A DNA stretch of 39,296 nucleotides from Pseudoalteromonas sp. FUC4 (GCF_008370255.1 NZ_SEUI01000009.1:49292-88587); one strand, 5' to 3'; counted from the stretch's first letter, positions 8,424-18,254 are shown. The notes: a model not told the origin generated them from the sequence alone. Made by a program: numbers and translations.

Positions 8424-9444
8424 CGGCCTGATGTAAAAGCCGCTGGGTTACTTTATCCAGCGCAACTATCTCGTTAGCTGCATTTAGCTCAGCAGCAGCC
8501 TTAGGCATACCCCATACCACAGACGAGTACTCATCTTGAGCCAAGGTATATGCTCCGCTTTGTTTTAGTGCAAGCAACCCTTTTGCGCCATCACTCCCCA
8601 TTCCTGTTAGTATGGCTGCAACTACGTTTTTAGCCCCAGTTTCGACTAATGAGTTAAACAACACATCTACCGCAGGTTTATGTCTGTTCACCGGCTCGCC
8701 ATCATCAAGCTGGCAATACAGGCTAACACCTCGTTTTTTAATACTTAAATGAAACCCTCCCGGTGCTATATAAGCCCAGCCCGCGCTAAGCTTATCGCCA
8801 TGTTCAGCCTCTTTCACATTTATCGTGCATGTACGATTCATTCGCTCAGCAAATGAAGCGCTAAACACAGGAGGAATATGCTGAGTAATTACAATGGGCG
8901 GGCAATTTTGTGGCATTTTAATAAGCACTTCTTTTATAGCCTCAGTCCCTCCCGTTGAAGCACCTACCGCTATTACTTTATTAAGTAAAAACTGAGAATG
9001 AGTATTAATAGGCTCATTTGTTACGACCGTTTTTTTATAGCTTCTTACTCTTGCTCCAGCAGCTATTCGCACCTTTTGTTGGACAAGTGATGCATATTGG
9101 CTCAATTGCTCTCTTACGTTATTAGTAGGCTTAGCTATAAAATCAACAGCCCCTAATTCGAGTGCTTCGAGTGTAATAGGAGAGCCTTTTTGCGTCAGAG
9201 TTGAAATCATCACGACTGGCATTGGCCTTAATCGCATTAAATTTTTTAAAAAACTAATACCATCCATTTTTGGCATTTCTACGTCGAGCGTTAATACATC
9301 AGGACTGAGTTTTTTTATCATTTCGCGAGCTTCATAGGGATCCTCTGCGCTCCCCACTACTGTAATGTCTTTAGCTTGTTGTAATATTTCAGTGAGTAAA
9401 CGCCTAATCAAAGGGGAGTCGTCAATTATTAATACTTTAATCAT
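8413..9444 (-). CDS. cheB: Chemotaxis response regulator protein-glutamate methylesterase CheB
   Basis: 343 residues. The N-terminal receiver domain has its phospho-acceptor at D54 (LTLDVEMPKMDG). A linker leads to the methylesterase domain with the catalytic triad S163 (GASTGG), H189 (TQHIPP) and D285 (GMGSDGA), one residue off the E. coli numbering. It removes methyl groups from, and can deamidate, the chemoreceptor when phosphorylated by CheA. AGGAG lies 5 bases before the ATG. It is the last gene of the che operon and follows cheD by 8 bases. Confidence 0.97.
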   Translation of the reverse strand: MIKVLIIDDSPLIRRLLTEILQQAKDITVVGSAEDPYEAREMIKKLSPDVLTLDVEMPKMDGISFLKNLMRLRPMPVVMISTLTQKGSPITLEALELGAVDFIAKPTNNVREQLSQYASLVQQKVRIAAGARVRSYKKTVVTNEPINTHSQFLLNKVIAVGASTGGTEAIKEVLIKMPQNCPPIVITQHIPPVFSASFAERMNRTCTINVKEAEHGDKLSAGWAYIAPGGFHLSIKKRGVSLYCQLDDGEPVNRHKPAVDVLFNSLVETGAKNVVAAILTGMGSDGAKGLLALKQSGAYTLAQDEYSSVVWGMPKAAAELNAANEIVALDKVTQRLLHQAVKV

Positions 9445-9452
9445 GCATACTC

Positions 9453-10070
9453 CTAAAACAGCTCTATATCGGTTACTACTTCTTGCTTTTTAAGGTTTTG
9501 TAAGTAACGGACTTCGCGTTTTTCAATCGTATTATTATGTAGGTTTTTAAGTTTTTTCATATGAACTTTACCGGTGTTCGGATGAAAAAATATTTTTCGT
9601 GGCCATGGTCCACCCATATCGTGGGCAACTAGATTTAATGCCTCTTCTTTAATATACGCCGCTGCAAAACTAATATTACCCAGCCCTATATCAGTCATCG
9701 CACTAATAATTTTACCCCCGCCAAAAAGTTTTACTTTTAGGTTACACCGAGACGCGCCATTTTTTAAAACTTCGTTTATAAGATACTCCATAGCCCAATT
9801 ACCGTAGCGACAACTTAAACTATGCGCATTTTTAAGTTCTACTCCCTTTTGAATTGGTAACATAAAGTGATTCATCCCGCCAATACCTAGTACTTCATCG
9901 TATACACAAGCCGCAATACACGAACCCAGAACAGTAGAGATCAGTTCATTATTTTTAGAAACATAAAACTCACCCGGAAGTACTTTAGCAACAACGCTAC
10001 CTCGGCCCGAATCCCAATATCGTTTAATATGTTCAAAGTTAGGTAATACCGGCCTAAACTCAGCGTGCAT
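9453..10070 (-). CDS. cheD: Chemoreceptor glutamine deamidase CheD
   Basis: 205 residues. The CheD core is clear: ISTVLGSCIAACVYD with the catalytic Cys, GGMNHFMLP with the catalytic His, and KLFGGGKI. CheD converts specific receptor glutamines to glutamates and in some systems interacts with CheC; no cheC is present here. The C-terminal 35 residues are a basic, charged tail beyond the core. The gene overlaps the end of cheR by 11 bases, with AGGGA in cheR acting as its ribosome binding site, so the two are probably translationally coupled. Confidence 0.95.
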   Translation of the reverse strand: MHAEFRPVLPNFEHIKRYWDSGRGSVVAKVLPGEFYVSKNNELISTVLGSCIAACVYDEVLGIGGMNHFMLPIQKGVELKNAHSLSCRYGNWAMEYLINEVLKNGASRCNLKVKLFGGGKIISAMTDIGLGNISFAAAYIKEEALNLVAHDMGGPWPRKIFFHPNTGKVHMKKLKNLHNNTIEKREVRYLQNLKKQEVVTDIELF

Positions 10071-10884
10071 TTTGTCCCTTTTGGTACATAGTTTTCCCTA
10101 AATTTTTGAATTGCGAATGCTCTTTACCCATACTTTCTGAGTGACCTAAAAACAAATAACCTTGTTCATTTAATATATTGGCGTAGCGCTTAAAAAGCTG
10201 ATCTTTTGTTTCTTTATCAAAGTAAATAACAACATTACGACATAAAATAAGATCAAATGATCCTTTCATTGGCCAATCTTGTAATAAGTTTAAACGCTTG
10301 AAAGAAATAGACTCTTTTAGTTTATCTCTAACTTTATAGTTTTCACCGTCTTTACTTTTTGAAAACCAACGCTTAAGTTGCACGTCATCTAAGCCGTTAA
10401 CATTCGCTGCGGTGTAAATACCTTTTTGTGCTTTTGCCAATACATTAGAATCTAAATCGGTTGCTAGTATTTTTACATCCCAATTGCTCGGAAATGCATT
10501 ATTTAAAGTCATCGCCAAGCTGTAGGGCTCTTCCCCTGTGGAGCAACCTGCAGACCAGATTCTTACTCGTTTACTGTTTTTATTGGCCTTTAAAAGAGCC
10601 GGTACAAGCTCAGATTTTATAAATTCAAAATGATGTATTTCACGAAAAAAAGACGTTAAGTTCGTTGTTATTGCATTAATAAAGGCATCAAACTCCTGAT
10701 CTTTATGGCTATTCAGATACTCTAAGTAAGCTTTAAAATCAGTTAATTTACGCTCCCTAATACGTCTTGCTAAGCGTGAATAAACCATCTCTCGCTTATG
10801 CTCCCCTAATACAATTCCACATGCGCTGTAAACTAAGCTGGCAATTTCTTTAAAGTCGTGGTCGGTACACAAAAACTCTTTCAT
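10060..10884 (-). CDS. cheR: Chemotaxis protein methyltransferase CheR
   Basis: 274 residues. An all-alpha N-terminal domain (about 1-80) is followed by a SAM-dependent methyltransferase domain with the SAM-binding motif RIWSAGCSTGEEPYSLAM and ILCRNVVIYF. CheR methylates receptor glutamates using S-adenosylmethionine. The receptor gene immediately upstream ends in a W-x-x-F pentapeptide of the type that binds the CheR beta-subdomain, so enzyme and substrate are neighbours. The 83-base gap to that gene contains a 7-bp inverted repeat (10921-10927 with 10946-10952), possibly an mRNA processing or stability hairpin. Confidence 0.97.
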   Translation of the reverse strand: MKEFLCTDHDFKEIASLVYSACGIVLGEHKREMVYSRLARRIRERKLTDFKAYLEYLNSHKDQEFDAFINAITTNLTSFFREIHHFEFIKSELVPALLKANKNSKRVRIWSAGCSTGEEPYSLAMTLNNAFPSNWDVKILATDLDSNVLAKAQKGIYTAANVNGLDDVQLKRWFSKSKDGENYKVRDKLKESISFKRLNLLQDWPMKGSFDLILCRNVVIYFDKETKDQLFKRYANILNEQGYLFLGHSESMGKEHSQFKNLGKTMYQKGQNAR

Positions 10885-10967
10885 TGTTCGCTCTCAATTA
10901 AACCTAACGCTAACAAGTAGTGCCTCGCTGTAACTATTTATTAGACGAGGCATAAAAAGGATAAATA

Positions 10968-13274
10968 TTAAAACTCTTCCCACTCATCAGTTGAGTCTAC
11001 AAAGTTATCGCCCCTGGGCTTATTACTCACAAAACGACTTTGCGGCTTATGAGATAGTTCAGGGGTTCGCATAGTTGATGACATCATTGTCATCTCTTGC
11101 TGATCTACTGAGAAAAAGTTAAGTAATCGACGCATCTCATTAGCTTGCTCAGCCATAGACTCACCAGCGGCAGAGGCTTGCTCTACTAGAGCGGCATTTT
11201 GTTGCGTCATTTCGTCCATTTGAGAAATAGCTTTATTAACTTGCTCAATACCTGCACTTTGTTCTTCAGATGCCTCTGTAATATCAGAAATCATTTGCGT
11301 CACTCTTTGCACCGACACAACAATCTCTTTAAGTGTAGCGCCCGACTCATTAACTAATTGAGAGCCATCAGCTACTTTGCCTACACTATCTCGTATTAAC
11401 TCTTTAATTTCTTTCGCTGCTCCCGCAGAGCGCTGCGCTAAGTTACGAACCTCACCTGCAACAACCGCAAAGCCTCGCCCTTGTTCACCCGCTCTTGCTG
11501 CCTCTACTGCGGCATTAAGCGCTAATAAGTTCGTTTGAAACGCTATTTCGTCTATTACACCGATAATATCTGCAATTTTTTTGCTCGACTCATTAATTGC
11601 CGACATGCTCGTAACTGCTCTATTAACAACTTCACCACCTTGAATTGCTTTTTCACAGGTTTCTTCTGCCAAGTCGTTTGCTACTTTTGCGTTATCAGCA
11701 TTTTGACGAACGGTACTGGTCATTTCCTCCATACTTGAAGCGGTTTCTTCGAGTGACGAGGCTTGCTCTTCTGTACGTTGGCTTAAATCAGCATTACCTT
11801 GAGAGATCTCCTCTGCACCACTGGCTACTAACGTTGCCGATGAATTTATGCGATTAATCACTTCTGTTAATTTATCTGCTGTTGCATTTGCGTCGCGTTT
11901 AAGCTTATCAAAAGAACCTTTGTATTCTTTTTCAATACGTTTTGATAAATCACCACTTGCCATCGCATCGAGCATATTGCCAGTGTCGGCAACGGCATCA
12001 TCAACTATTTTAACTAAGCTATTTAACCCTTGAGCCAAACGTAAAAAGAACCCTTCCTTCCCATCTTCCGCTACTCTTGTATCTAATTCGCCATTACCTG
12101 CAGCGCCAATAAGCTCAGCGATTTCTTTTTCAAGCGCAACTTCATTAGTTCTATCTTCCCACTCAACAATGGTGCCTAAATGCTTTCCGTCTTGGCTGAT
12201 CCAAGGTGAAGCAATCAAGGTAAAATTGACACCAGCTAACAGTAGCTCGGCTTTATAGGGCTTATCTAGGTTTTTTAATAATTCACGTTGGTGATTAGGG
12301 TGCTTATGAAAATCATCAACACAGGTGCCAATTAAATTATCAACAGAAAAGCTCGGCAATACGGTTTGTAATTCTTTTTCGCGGACTTTTAGCATTTGTT
12401 GAACACGGTCGTTCACAAATACTATATTAAGGTTTTCATCAGCAATCATTACGTTTGCTTGGCAAACTTTAAGCGCATTTGCTAAATCAGCGGCTTTGCG
12501 AGATTCTTTTTCAAGCTCTTTTTGTTCAGTAATATCAGATGCATATTTAATTACTTTAAACGGCTTGCCGTTCATATCATAAATTGGATTATAAGATGCT
12601 TGAATCCAGACCTCCTGACCCTGCTTTCCTATTCTTAAATATTCCCCTGAATCAAATTCACCGCGACCTAGTTTGGCCCAAAATTCTTTATATTCGATAC
12701 TATTTGCATGTTCGGGTTCAATAAAAAGCCTATGGTGCTGACCTTTAATCTCGCTAAGTTGATAGCCAAGCGCGTTTAAAAAGTTATCATTGGCATCAAT
12801 AATAGTGCCATCTAAATTAAATTCGATAACCGCTTGAGATTTACTTATAGCACTAATTTGCCCTGAAGCTTCTGCTGCTATTAACTTTTGCTCAGTCACG
12901 TCGGTGGCAAACTTAACCACTTTTAATACTTGCCCTTGTTCATCAACAATGGGGTTATAAGTTGCTTGGATCCATACCTCAGCTCCACCTTTTGCATTAC
13001 GCTTAAACTCATCTGAGATAAACTCGCCATTACGCAGGCGTTGCCAAAAGTTTTTATAATCGTTGCTCTGAGCTTCATCTGGTTCAACAAACATAGAGTG
13101 ATGCTGGCCTTGAACCTCTTCAAGACGATAGCCCATCGCGTTTAGAAAATTCATATTTGCAGTAATTATTTTTCCGTTAGGTTCAAACTCAATCACCGCT
13201 AATGATTTATTCAATGCGTCTACAATTAAATCATTACTTGATTTTGACTGCTTTGGATTACTAAACCATCCCAT
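10968..13274 (-). CDS. Soluble PAS-PAS methyl-accepting chemotaxis protein with CheR/CheB tether
   Basis: 768 residues from the ATG at 13274, chosen because AGGTGG lies 8 bases upstream; the GTG at 13286 and the ATG at 13280 are too close to it. There is no membrane segment. Two PAS domains (about 22-131 and 144-253) are near-copies with a 122-residue offset, sharing GQHH, VWIQA-YNPI and VTEQK/ITEQK. A third PAS-like region (about 260-385) follows, then HAMP-like linkers ([19 protein letters not shown]) and the MCP signalling hairpin with its conserved tip ([20 protein letters not shown]). The C-terminus is EWEEF, a W-x-x-F pentapeptide known to tether CheR and CheB. The layout resembles BdlA-like cytoplasmic receptors. 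The ligand is unknown; PAS domains may sense redox state, a cofactor or a small molecule. Confidence 0.93.
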   Translation of the reverse strand: MGWFSNPKQSKSSNDLIVDALNKSLAVIEFEPNGKIITANMNFLNAMGYRLEEVQGQHHSMFVEPDEAQSNDYKNFWQRLRNGEFISDEFKRNAKGGAEVWIQATYNPIVDEQGQVLKVVKFATDVTEQKLIAAEASGQISAISKSQAVIEFNLDGTIIDANDNFLNALGYQLSEIKGQHHRLFIEPEHANSIEYKEFWAKLGRGEFDSGEYLRIGKQGQEVWIQASYNPIYDMNGKPFKVIKYASDITEQKELEKESRKAADLANALKVCQANVMIADENLNIVFVNDRVQQMLKVREKELQTVLPSFSVDNLIGTCVDDFHKHPNHQRELLKNLDKPYKAELLLAGVNFTLIASPWISQDGKHLGTIVEWEDRTNEVALEKEIAELIGAAGNGELDTRVAEDGKEGFFLRLAQGLNSLVKIVDDAVADTGNMLDAMASGDLSKRIEKEYKGSFDKLKRDANATADKLTEVINRINSSATLVASGAEEISQGNADLSQRTEEQASSLEETASSMEEMTSTVRQNADNAKVANDLAEETCEKAIQGGEVVNRAVTSMSAINESSKKIADIIGVIDEIAFQTNLLALNAAVEAARAGEQGRGFAVVAGEVRNLAQRSAGAAKEIKELIRDSVGKVADGSQLVNESGATLKEIVVSVQRVTQMISDITEASEEQSAGIEQVNKAISQMDEMTQQNAALVEQASAAGESMAEQANEMRRLLNFFSVDQQEMTMMSSTMRTPELSHKPQSRFVSNKPRGDNFVDSTDEWEEF

Positions 13275-13319
13275 GCTCATCACCACCTTTAAGTTTATTG
13301 TTCATTTAGTTTCTATTTG

Positions 13320-13805
13320 CTAAATATTCATTGTTTTTTGCAGGTCAATTAGCGCTACCATTTTTTCACCAACATTCACCAACCCAGCTACATATTCACA
13401 ATTATTCGATTCAGATAAACTAGGAACCGCTTTCGCATCTTGCTCCGCAATACTGTAAACATCAGAGACGGCATCAACAGCAACACCTATAATTTTACTA
13501 CCTAGTTCAAACTCTATTTTGACAACGATAACCACCGTTAATGGCCCATAGTCGACACTTGGCAATCCAAAGCGCAACCGTAAATCTATAATTGGCACTA
13601 TTGTTCCGCGTAAATTAATAACACCTTTTACAAATTCAGGTGCATTGGGCAGTACTGTAATTTCTTCCCAACTGCGAATTTCTTGTACTGTTAAAATATC
13701 AACGCCGTATTCTTCATCAGCCATAATAAAAGTTAAAAACTGTTTTACACCTTGCTGTTGCTGAAGATTTAATTGGTTACTTAACTGGCTTTTATCTGAG
13801 CTCAT
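13320..13805 (-). CDS. cheW: Chemotaxis coupling protein CheW
   Basis: 161 residues with a CheW fold: FLTFIMADEEYGVDI, LPNAPEFVKGVINLRGTIVPIIDL and VAGLVNVGEKMVALIDL. It links CheA to the receptor in the signalling array. The ATG overlaps the cheA stop by 4 bases (ATGA), indicating translational coupling and matched stoichiometry. The receptor gene follows. Confidence 0.97.
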   Translation of the reverse strand: MSSDKSQLSNQLNLQQQQGVKQFLTFIMADEEYGVDILTVQEIRSWEEITVLPNAPEFVKGVINLRGTIVPIIDLRLRFGLPSVDYGPLTVVIVVKIEFELGSKIIGVAVDAVSDVYSIAEQDAKAVPSLSESNNCEYVAGLVNVGEKMVALIDLQKTMNI

Positions 13806-15892
13806 AACGCCTCCAAGGTGGCTTGCGTTTCAATAGTTAGCTCTTGGCTACCTGGCTTTTTTAAGCCTGAGAGCTTTATTAAACCGCTAATGTCCACAAT
13901 CAGCGATACACGCCCATCGCCTAAAATGGTAGCACCCGATACACCATCCACTTTATGGTAGTTAGCCTCTAAACTTTTAATAACAACCTGTTGTTGAGAC
14001 AGTAAATCATCTACTAATAAACCCACCTTTTGGTTATCTGTTTCTACAACAACAAGCAACGTTTTATCGAGTGATTCAATGGCATTTTTATGATTAAAAA
14101 TATCGTAGAGCCTTAATATAGGAATGTATTCGTCTCGAAGCCTCAATACATCAAGGCTTTTACCCACTCGACTCACTTTTGCAATATCAATTTGCAGTGA
14201 CTCCACAATAGAAATGAGCGGAATAATATAAGTATGCTGAGCCACCTTAACTAATTGCCCATCTAAAATAGCGAGAGTAAGTGGTAATCTAATAGTAAAC
14301 GTAGAACCAACACCGGGCGCTGAGGTTACTTCCACTGAGCCATTTAATGATTGAATATTTCGCTTAACAACATCCATCCCAACTCCACGTCCAGATAAGT
14401 CACTTACCTCATCCATTGTCGAAAAGCCGGGCATAAAAATAAGCTCATTTATTTCATCGTCACTGAGATGGTTATCAGCTGAGATTAATTCGTTAGCGAT
14501 GGCTTTTTCTTTTATTTTTTTTGTATTTAAGCCTTGCCCATCATCCATTATTTCAATAACAATGTTTCCACCCTGATGAAATGCATTTAAGGTTACTGTG
14601 CCAATGGGATCTTTACCTGCCGCCAGCCTTTGCTCAACAGTCTCTAACCCATGATCAAGTGAGTTCCTTACTAAATGCACCATAGGGTCAGATATTTTTT
14701 CCATTACTGTTTTATCAAGCTCGGTTTGCTCTCCAATCAGCTTTAGCTCAACCTGCTTATTTAGCTTTTGCGCTATATCTCGCACTAATCGAGGAAAACG
14801 ACTAAATACAAAATTAATTGGCAGCATACGAATACGCATCACATTTTCTTGTAAATCACGCGTATTATGTGCAAGTTGTGCTAAGCCTTCTTGTAGTAAA
14901 GTGATTGTGGCTGGTGTGATTTCTTGTTCGCTGAGTTGATTTAGCATGGCTTGTGTAATAACAAGTTCGCCAACCATGTTTATTAACGAATCAACTTTAT
15001 CAATACCAACTCGAATGGAGGTAGACTCTGGTGTACTTGCAGGTTTTTTATCTTTATTAGCAGCGGGTTGCTTTGGCTTACTAGGTAGCTCAGCTACTTT
15101 TATTAAATCGGATGTTTCAAGCTCAACAGCTTTAGATATCTCATCTTGATTAGGTTGTATTAGCTCATCATTGCCAAATAAGCCTCCACATAGTTCAACT
15201 TTTATGTCGGCATCATCTTCAACCCATTCAAACACTTCTTTTATGGCTTTTTCATCATGGCTGGTGCTTAAAAAAAAGCGCCAATGTAAAAAACATTCAT
15301 CACTACTTAAGTCGGTGATTTCTGGAACTTCATCGTAAAATACAGTGGTTTCTAACTCGCCTAGCTCTTCAAGCTCACTGATCATATACAGTGGCTCGTT
15401 TCCTGTTTTAAATAAATGATGATGAGGTTTAAAGTCTATTTGATAGGTATTACTACTTGTTTGCTCTTCACAGCTTTGAGGTTTATTCTCTTGTGCTTCG
15501 TTTGTCATTCCAAGTACATGTTCAAATTGTACTTTTAACAAATCTGCTTCGGTTAAATCTGGCTCTTGTTCACCTTGAAGTGCAGCAAGTAAAGCGCGTA
15601 AGCAATCCACAGCTTTGAGTAATAAATTAACATGCTCGGTACTAAGCTCTCGTTCGCCTTGGCGAATTTGATCTAGTAGTGTTTCAAGTACATGAGTAAA
15701 GTCAGCAACGGAGCTAAAACCAAATGTCCCACTGCCTCCTTTTATTGAGTGAGCAGCTCTAAAAATAGTGTTCATAGTTTCTAAATCTTCCTCACCTGGC
15801 ACTAAGTTTAATAGCTCAGCCTCCATGGTATCTAGGCCTTCAAAACTCTCTTCAAAGAAAACTTCAAAAAATTGACTTAAATCTATACTCAC
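13802..15892 (-). CDS. cheA: Chemotaxis histidine kinase CheA
   Basis: 696 residues starting at a GTG, with AGGAG 6 bases upstream. Domain order: Hpt/P1 with the phospho-acceptor H48 (AAHSIKGGSGTFGF); an acidic region (about 125-270) including a compact P2-like module (CFLHWRFFLSTSHDEKAI); P3 dimerisation (about 290-360, ending NVMRIRMLPI); P4 ATPase (VRNSLDHGLE, DDGQGLN, SGRGVGMDVVK); and P5, the CheW-like regulatory domain. It autophosphorylates and passes phosphate to CheY and CheB. The gene lies 10 bases after cheY. Confidence 0.97.
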   Translation of the reverse strand: MSIDLSQFFEVFFEESFEGLDTMEAELLNLVPGEEDLETMNTIFRAAHSIKGGSGTFGFSSVADFTHVLETLLDQIRQGERELSTEHVNLLLKAVDCLRALLAALQGEQEPDLTEADLLKVQFEHVLGMTNEAQENKPQSCEEQTSSNTYQIDFKPHHHLFKTGNEPLYMISELEELGELETTVFYDEVPEITDLSSDECFLHWRFFLSTSHDEKAIKEVFEWVEDDADIKVELCGGLFGNDELIQPNQDEISKAVELETSDLIKVAELPSKPKQPAANKDKKPASTPESTSIRVGIDKVDSLINMVGELVITQAMLNQLSEQEITPATITLLQEGLAQLAHNTRDLQENVMRIRMLPINFVFSRFPRLVRDIAQKLNKQVELKLIGEQTELDKTVMEKISDPMVHLVRNSLDHGLETVEQRLAAGKDPIGTVTLNAFHQGGNIVIEIMDDGQGLNTKKIKEKAIANELISADNHLSDDEINELIFMPGFSTMDEVSDLSGRGVGMDVVKRNIQSLNGSVEVTSAPGVGSTFTIRLPLTLAILDGQLVKVAQHTYIIPLISIVESLQIDIAKVSRVGKSLDVLRLRDEYIPILRLYDIFNHKNAIESLDKTLLVVVETDNQKVGLLVDDLLSQQQVVIKSLEANYHKVDGVSGATILGDGRVSLIVDISGLIKLSGLKKPGSQELTIETQATLEAL

Positions 15893-15902
15893 ACTGCGCT
15901 CC

Positions 15903-16265
15903 TTAGCGAATAACTTTTTTAATTACCGCTAGTAGCTGATCGGGATTAAATGGTTTAACAATCCAACCTGTTGCCCCAGCAGCTTTACCTTCTACTTTTT
16001 TTTCTAAACCCGACTCGGTTGTAAGCATCAGTAGTGGTGTAAATTTATAACTAGGCAAAGTACGCAGCTCTCGTATTAATGTAATTCCATCCATTATTGG
16101 CATGTTTACATCTGAGATCACGGCATCAAAGTCTTGCTGCTTGGCAATAGCGAGAGCTTCACTGCCATCTTTAGCTTCGGTTACATCAAACCCTGCGGTT
16201 TTTAATGTAAAACTTACCATTTGACGCATCGATGCTGAGTCATCAACCGCTAAAATTCTTTTCAT
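15903..16265 (-). CDS. cheY: Single-domain response regulator CheY
   Basis: 120 residues, a bare receiver domain: acid pocket D8-D9, phospho-acceptor D52 (ISDVNMPIMDG), conserved Thr (MLTTES) and Lys (VKPF). It is the likely phosphate-accepting output of the CheA in this operon. No cheZ or cheC phosphatase gene is present, so signal termination must come from intrinsic hydrolysis or a gene elsewhere. Whether its target is the flagellar motor is unknown. Confidence 0.95.
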   Translation of the reverse strand: MKRILAVDDSASMRQMVSFTLKTAGFDVTEAKDGSEALAIAKQQDFDAVISDVNMPIMDGITLIRELRTLPSYKFTPLLMLTTESGLEKKVEGKAAGATGWIVKPFNPDQLLAVIKKVIR

Positions 16266-16273
16266 ATATACCC

Positions 16274-16546
16274 CTAACTTTTACTTTCGATTGTTAAGTA
16301 TTGGCTTAAGCCAAGTTTATTAATTGTATGTGTTAAGGCCTCGCTACTGCCTACCCAAATGATTTTGTGCTGTATGGTAAGTAGGTGTTTTTGTAAGGCG
16401 CATAAAAGTTGAATTGAGGCTGTATCAGCAGAAATTACATCGTTAATATCAAGACAGATATCATCGTTGCTATTGAGTTCGTGCAGTAAATCTTGATGCA
16501 GTGTTTCAACTTGCGTGATAGCAAGTTCGCTCGGAAGTTTTAGCAT
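16274..16546 (-). CDS. STAS-domain protein heading the chemosensory operon
   Basis: 90 residues forming a single STAS (anti-sigma-factor-antagonist-like) domain. The conserved loop is DVISADTASIQLL, with Thr and Ser near the position phosphorylated in SpoIIAA-type proteins. It is the first gene of the che cluster, 8 bases before cheY. Similar STAS genes sit at the head of che clusters in other Alteromonadales (recalled, not checked). There is no good Shine-Dalgarno sequence before the ATG; a purine-rich AGGGA lies 13 bases upstream. The role is probably protein-protein signalling; the partner is unknown. Confidence 0.85.
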   Translation of the reverse strand: MLKLPSELAITQVETLHQDLLHELNSNDDICLDINDVISADTASIQLLCALQKHLLTIQHKIIWVGSSEALTHTINKLGLSQYLTIESKS

Positions 16547-16651
16547 TTAGTAAGTGCATTCCCTGTCAATTCAATTCATAACAAAAGCTTAGCCCTAGTT
16601 ATTAAAATTGCCATAAAATGCTTAATTAAATTTAAATCGTCGTTAAAAAAC

Positions 16652-16676
16652 AAAAAAAGGAGCCTAAAGCTCCTTT
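16652..16676 (-). terminator. Rho-independent terminator after the SCO gene
   Basis: An 8-bp stem (AAAGGAGC with GCTCCTTT) around a CTAAA loop lies 23 bases beyond the SCO stop. On the minus strand it runs into a T tract (the A run at 16652-16658). It ends the oxidase assembly operon and separates it from the che operon. Confidence 0.85.
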
Positions 16677-16698
16677 AAAATTGGTAAAAAGTAAAAAA

Positions 16699-17316
16699 CT
16701 AGTTTTTATAGTAATCAGCTATTTTTTTAAACTCTTTAGTTAAAGTAGTCGCATTAATTAATGGCACACTACCTTGTTTAAACTCGGGTTTAAAAATAGC
16801 TCTAACTGCTCCATTTTTATTAACCATAGCGACCGAGGCACTATGATCAACTGCATATTCTGATTCACTACTATCGCTAATGGCGTAAATTAAACCAAGC
16901 TCTCTAACAACAGGAAAAAGGTGTTTATGCTCCCCCGATACAGCTAAAAAGTCAGGATTAAAGTAATCTATATATTGCTTTCGTTTAGCTGGTGTATCGC
17001 GTTTTGGATCAACCGATAAAAACCAAACTTGCAGCGGGTAATCTGCTTGTAAGTTTTTATAAACAGCATTTAACTTAGCAAGGGTTAATGGACAAATATC
17101 TGGACAGCTTGTATAGCCTAAAAATACTAAGTTCCACTGTCCTAAAAATTGTTGCTTAGTCACTAATTCGCCGCGCTGATCGTTTAGCGTAAAATCAGAC
17201 AGTGGCTTTGCATTCTCGTAAACTAATGCATCTACATCTGGCGGACTATTTTCATTTGAACATGCCGATAAAAATAAAACTAAAATAACAATTAATCCAA
17301 GCCATAACTGCTTCAT
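16699..17316 (-). CDS. SCO1/SenC family copper chaperone lipoprotein
   Basis: 205 residues from the ATG at 17316. This ATG overlaps the cyoE stop as ATGA and gives a clean lipoprotein signal (MKQLWLGLIVILVLFLSAC, lipid on C19), so it is preferred over the in-frame ATG at 17328. It has a thioredoxin fold with the SCO metal site: CPDIC (C71, C75) and a distal His (H158, in AVDHSAS). SCO proteins deliver copper to, or reduce the thiols of, the CuA site of oxidase subunit II. It is the last gene of the cta cluster. Confidence 0.93.
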   Translation of the reverse strand: MKQLWLGLIVILVLFLSACSNENSPPDVDALVYENAKPLSDFTLNDQRGELVTKQQFLGQWNLVFLGYTSCPDICPLTLAKLNAVYKNLQADYPLQVWFLSVDPKRDTPAKRKQYIDYFNPDFLAVSGEHKHLFPVVRELGLIYAISDSSESEYAVDHSASVAMVNKNGAVRAIFKPEFKQGSVPLINATTLTKEFKKIADYYKN

Positions 17317-18242
17317 AAAGGGAGCCATTTATCTATAAATAAGATTACAAAGAGTACCATTAAATGAATAATCGAAAAACGAAATAAGTCCATTGCAGTC
17401 TCATCATTTCCAGCAGTTTTTAATTTGACCGCCTTATATATAAACACGGCATTTAATACACATGCACCTATCAAATATATTAATCCAGACATACCAATTA
17501 AATAAGGTAATACACAAACTACAGCGAGTAAAACAGAGTAAGCAACAACACACGTTTTACAAAAATCGATGCCATGGGTTACTGGTAACATGGGGATTTT
17601 AGCGCGTTCGTAATCACTTTTTCGTGCTATAGCCAGTGCCCAAAAGTGTGGCGGAGTCCATGTAAATATTATCATTACGAGTAACCAAGGGGCTGCTGCC
17701 ATTTGGTTTGTTTCTGACACCCAACCTAATAATGGAGGCATTGCGCCAGCCAACCCACCTATAACAATATTTTGCGGCGTTGCACGCTTTAAAAATGATG
17801 TATAAACAAATGCATAACCTACCAATGCAAATAACGTTAATATAGCGGTTAAGGTATTAGCCCACACCATTAGCATAATAAAACCAGCAACCCCAATAAC
17901 AGCTGCAAAACTAAGTGCATGTGTTTTACTTAAACGCCCTTTAGCCACAGGGCGATGACGAGTCCTTGCCATTTTTGAGTCTATCTCACTATCAACCACA
18001 TGATTAATAACCGCTGCAGCAGCAGAAAGTAGCCCAATACCTAACAAGCTAATAAACTGTACGACCATACCGCGCCCTACATCGGGAGCCAACGCTAAAC
18101 CAACCCAAGCTGTTAGCACCAACATGGCTACCACTTTAAATTTACTAATTGCTAAGTAGTCTTGCAGCAAGTTATGTGCACGCGAAATTAGCGATTGAGT
18201 ATTAACGGGTAGCAGTATTTTTTTATCAATTATAAGTGCCAT
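17313..18242 (-). CDS. cyoE: Protoheme IX farnesyltransferase (heme O synthase)
   Basis: 309 residues with about nine membrane segments. UbiA-family Asp-rich motifs are visible: NHVVDSEIDSKMARTRHRP, and a second site YERAKIPMLPV after the TPPHFWALA block. It farnesylates heme b to heme O, the precursor of heme A for the oxidase encoded upstream. It lies 12 bases after ctaA and overlaps the SCO start by 4 bases. Also called ctaB or COX10. Confidence 0.96.
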   Translation of the reverse strand: MALIIDKKILLPVNTQSLISRAHNLLQDYLAISKFKVVAMLVLTAWVGLALAPDVGRGMVVQFISLLGIGLLSAAAAVINHVVDSEIDSKMARTRHRPVAKGRLSKTHALSFAAVIGVAGFIMLMVWANTLTAILTLFALVGYAFVYTSFLKRATPQNIVIGGLAGAMPPLLGWVSETNQMAAAPWLLVMIIFTWTPPHFWALAIARKSDYERAKIPMLPVTHGIDFCKTCVVAYSVLLAVVCVLPYLIGMSGLIYLIGACVLNAVFIYKAVKLKTAGNDETAMDLFRFSIIHLMVLFVILFIDKWLPL

Positions 18243-18254
18243 TATATTTCCCCT

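Noticed and set aside
10921..10952. 7-bp inverted repeat between the MCP and cheR genes as a terminator
   Set aside because: The 18-base loop and lack of a T tract argue against termination, and the operon clearly continues through it.
11535..12033. Three plus-strand reading frames inside the chemoreceptor gene
   Set aside because: Shadows of the conserved MCP coding sequence on the other strand.
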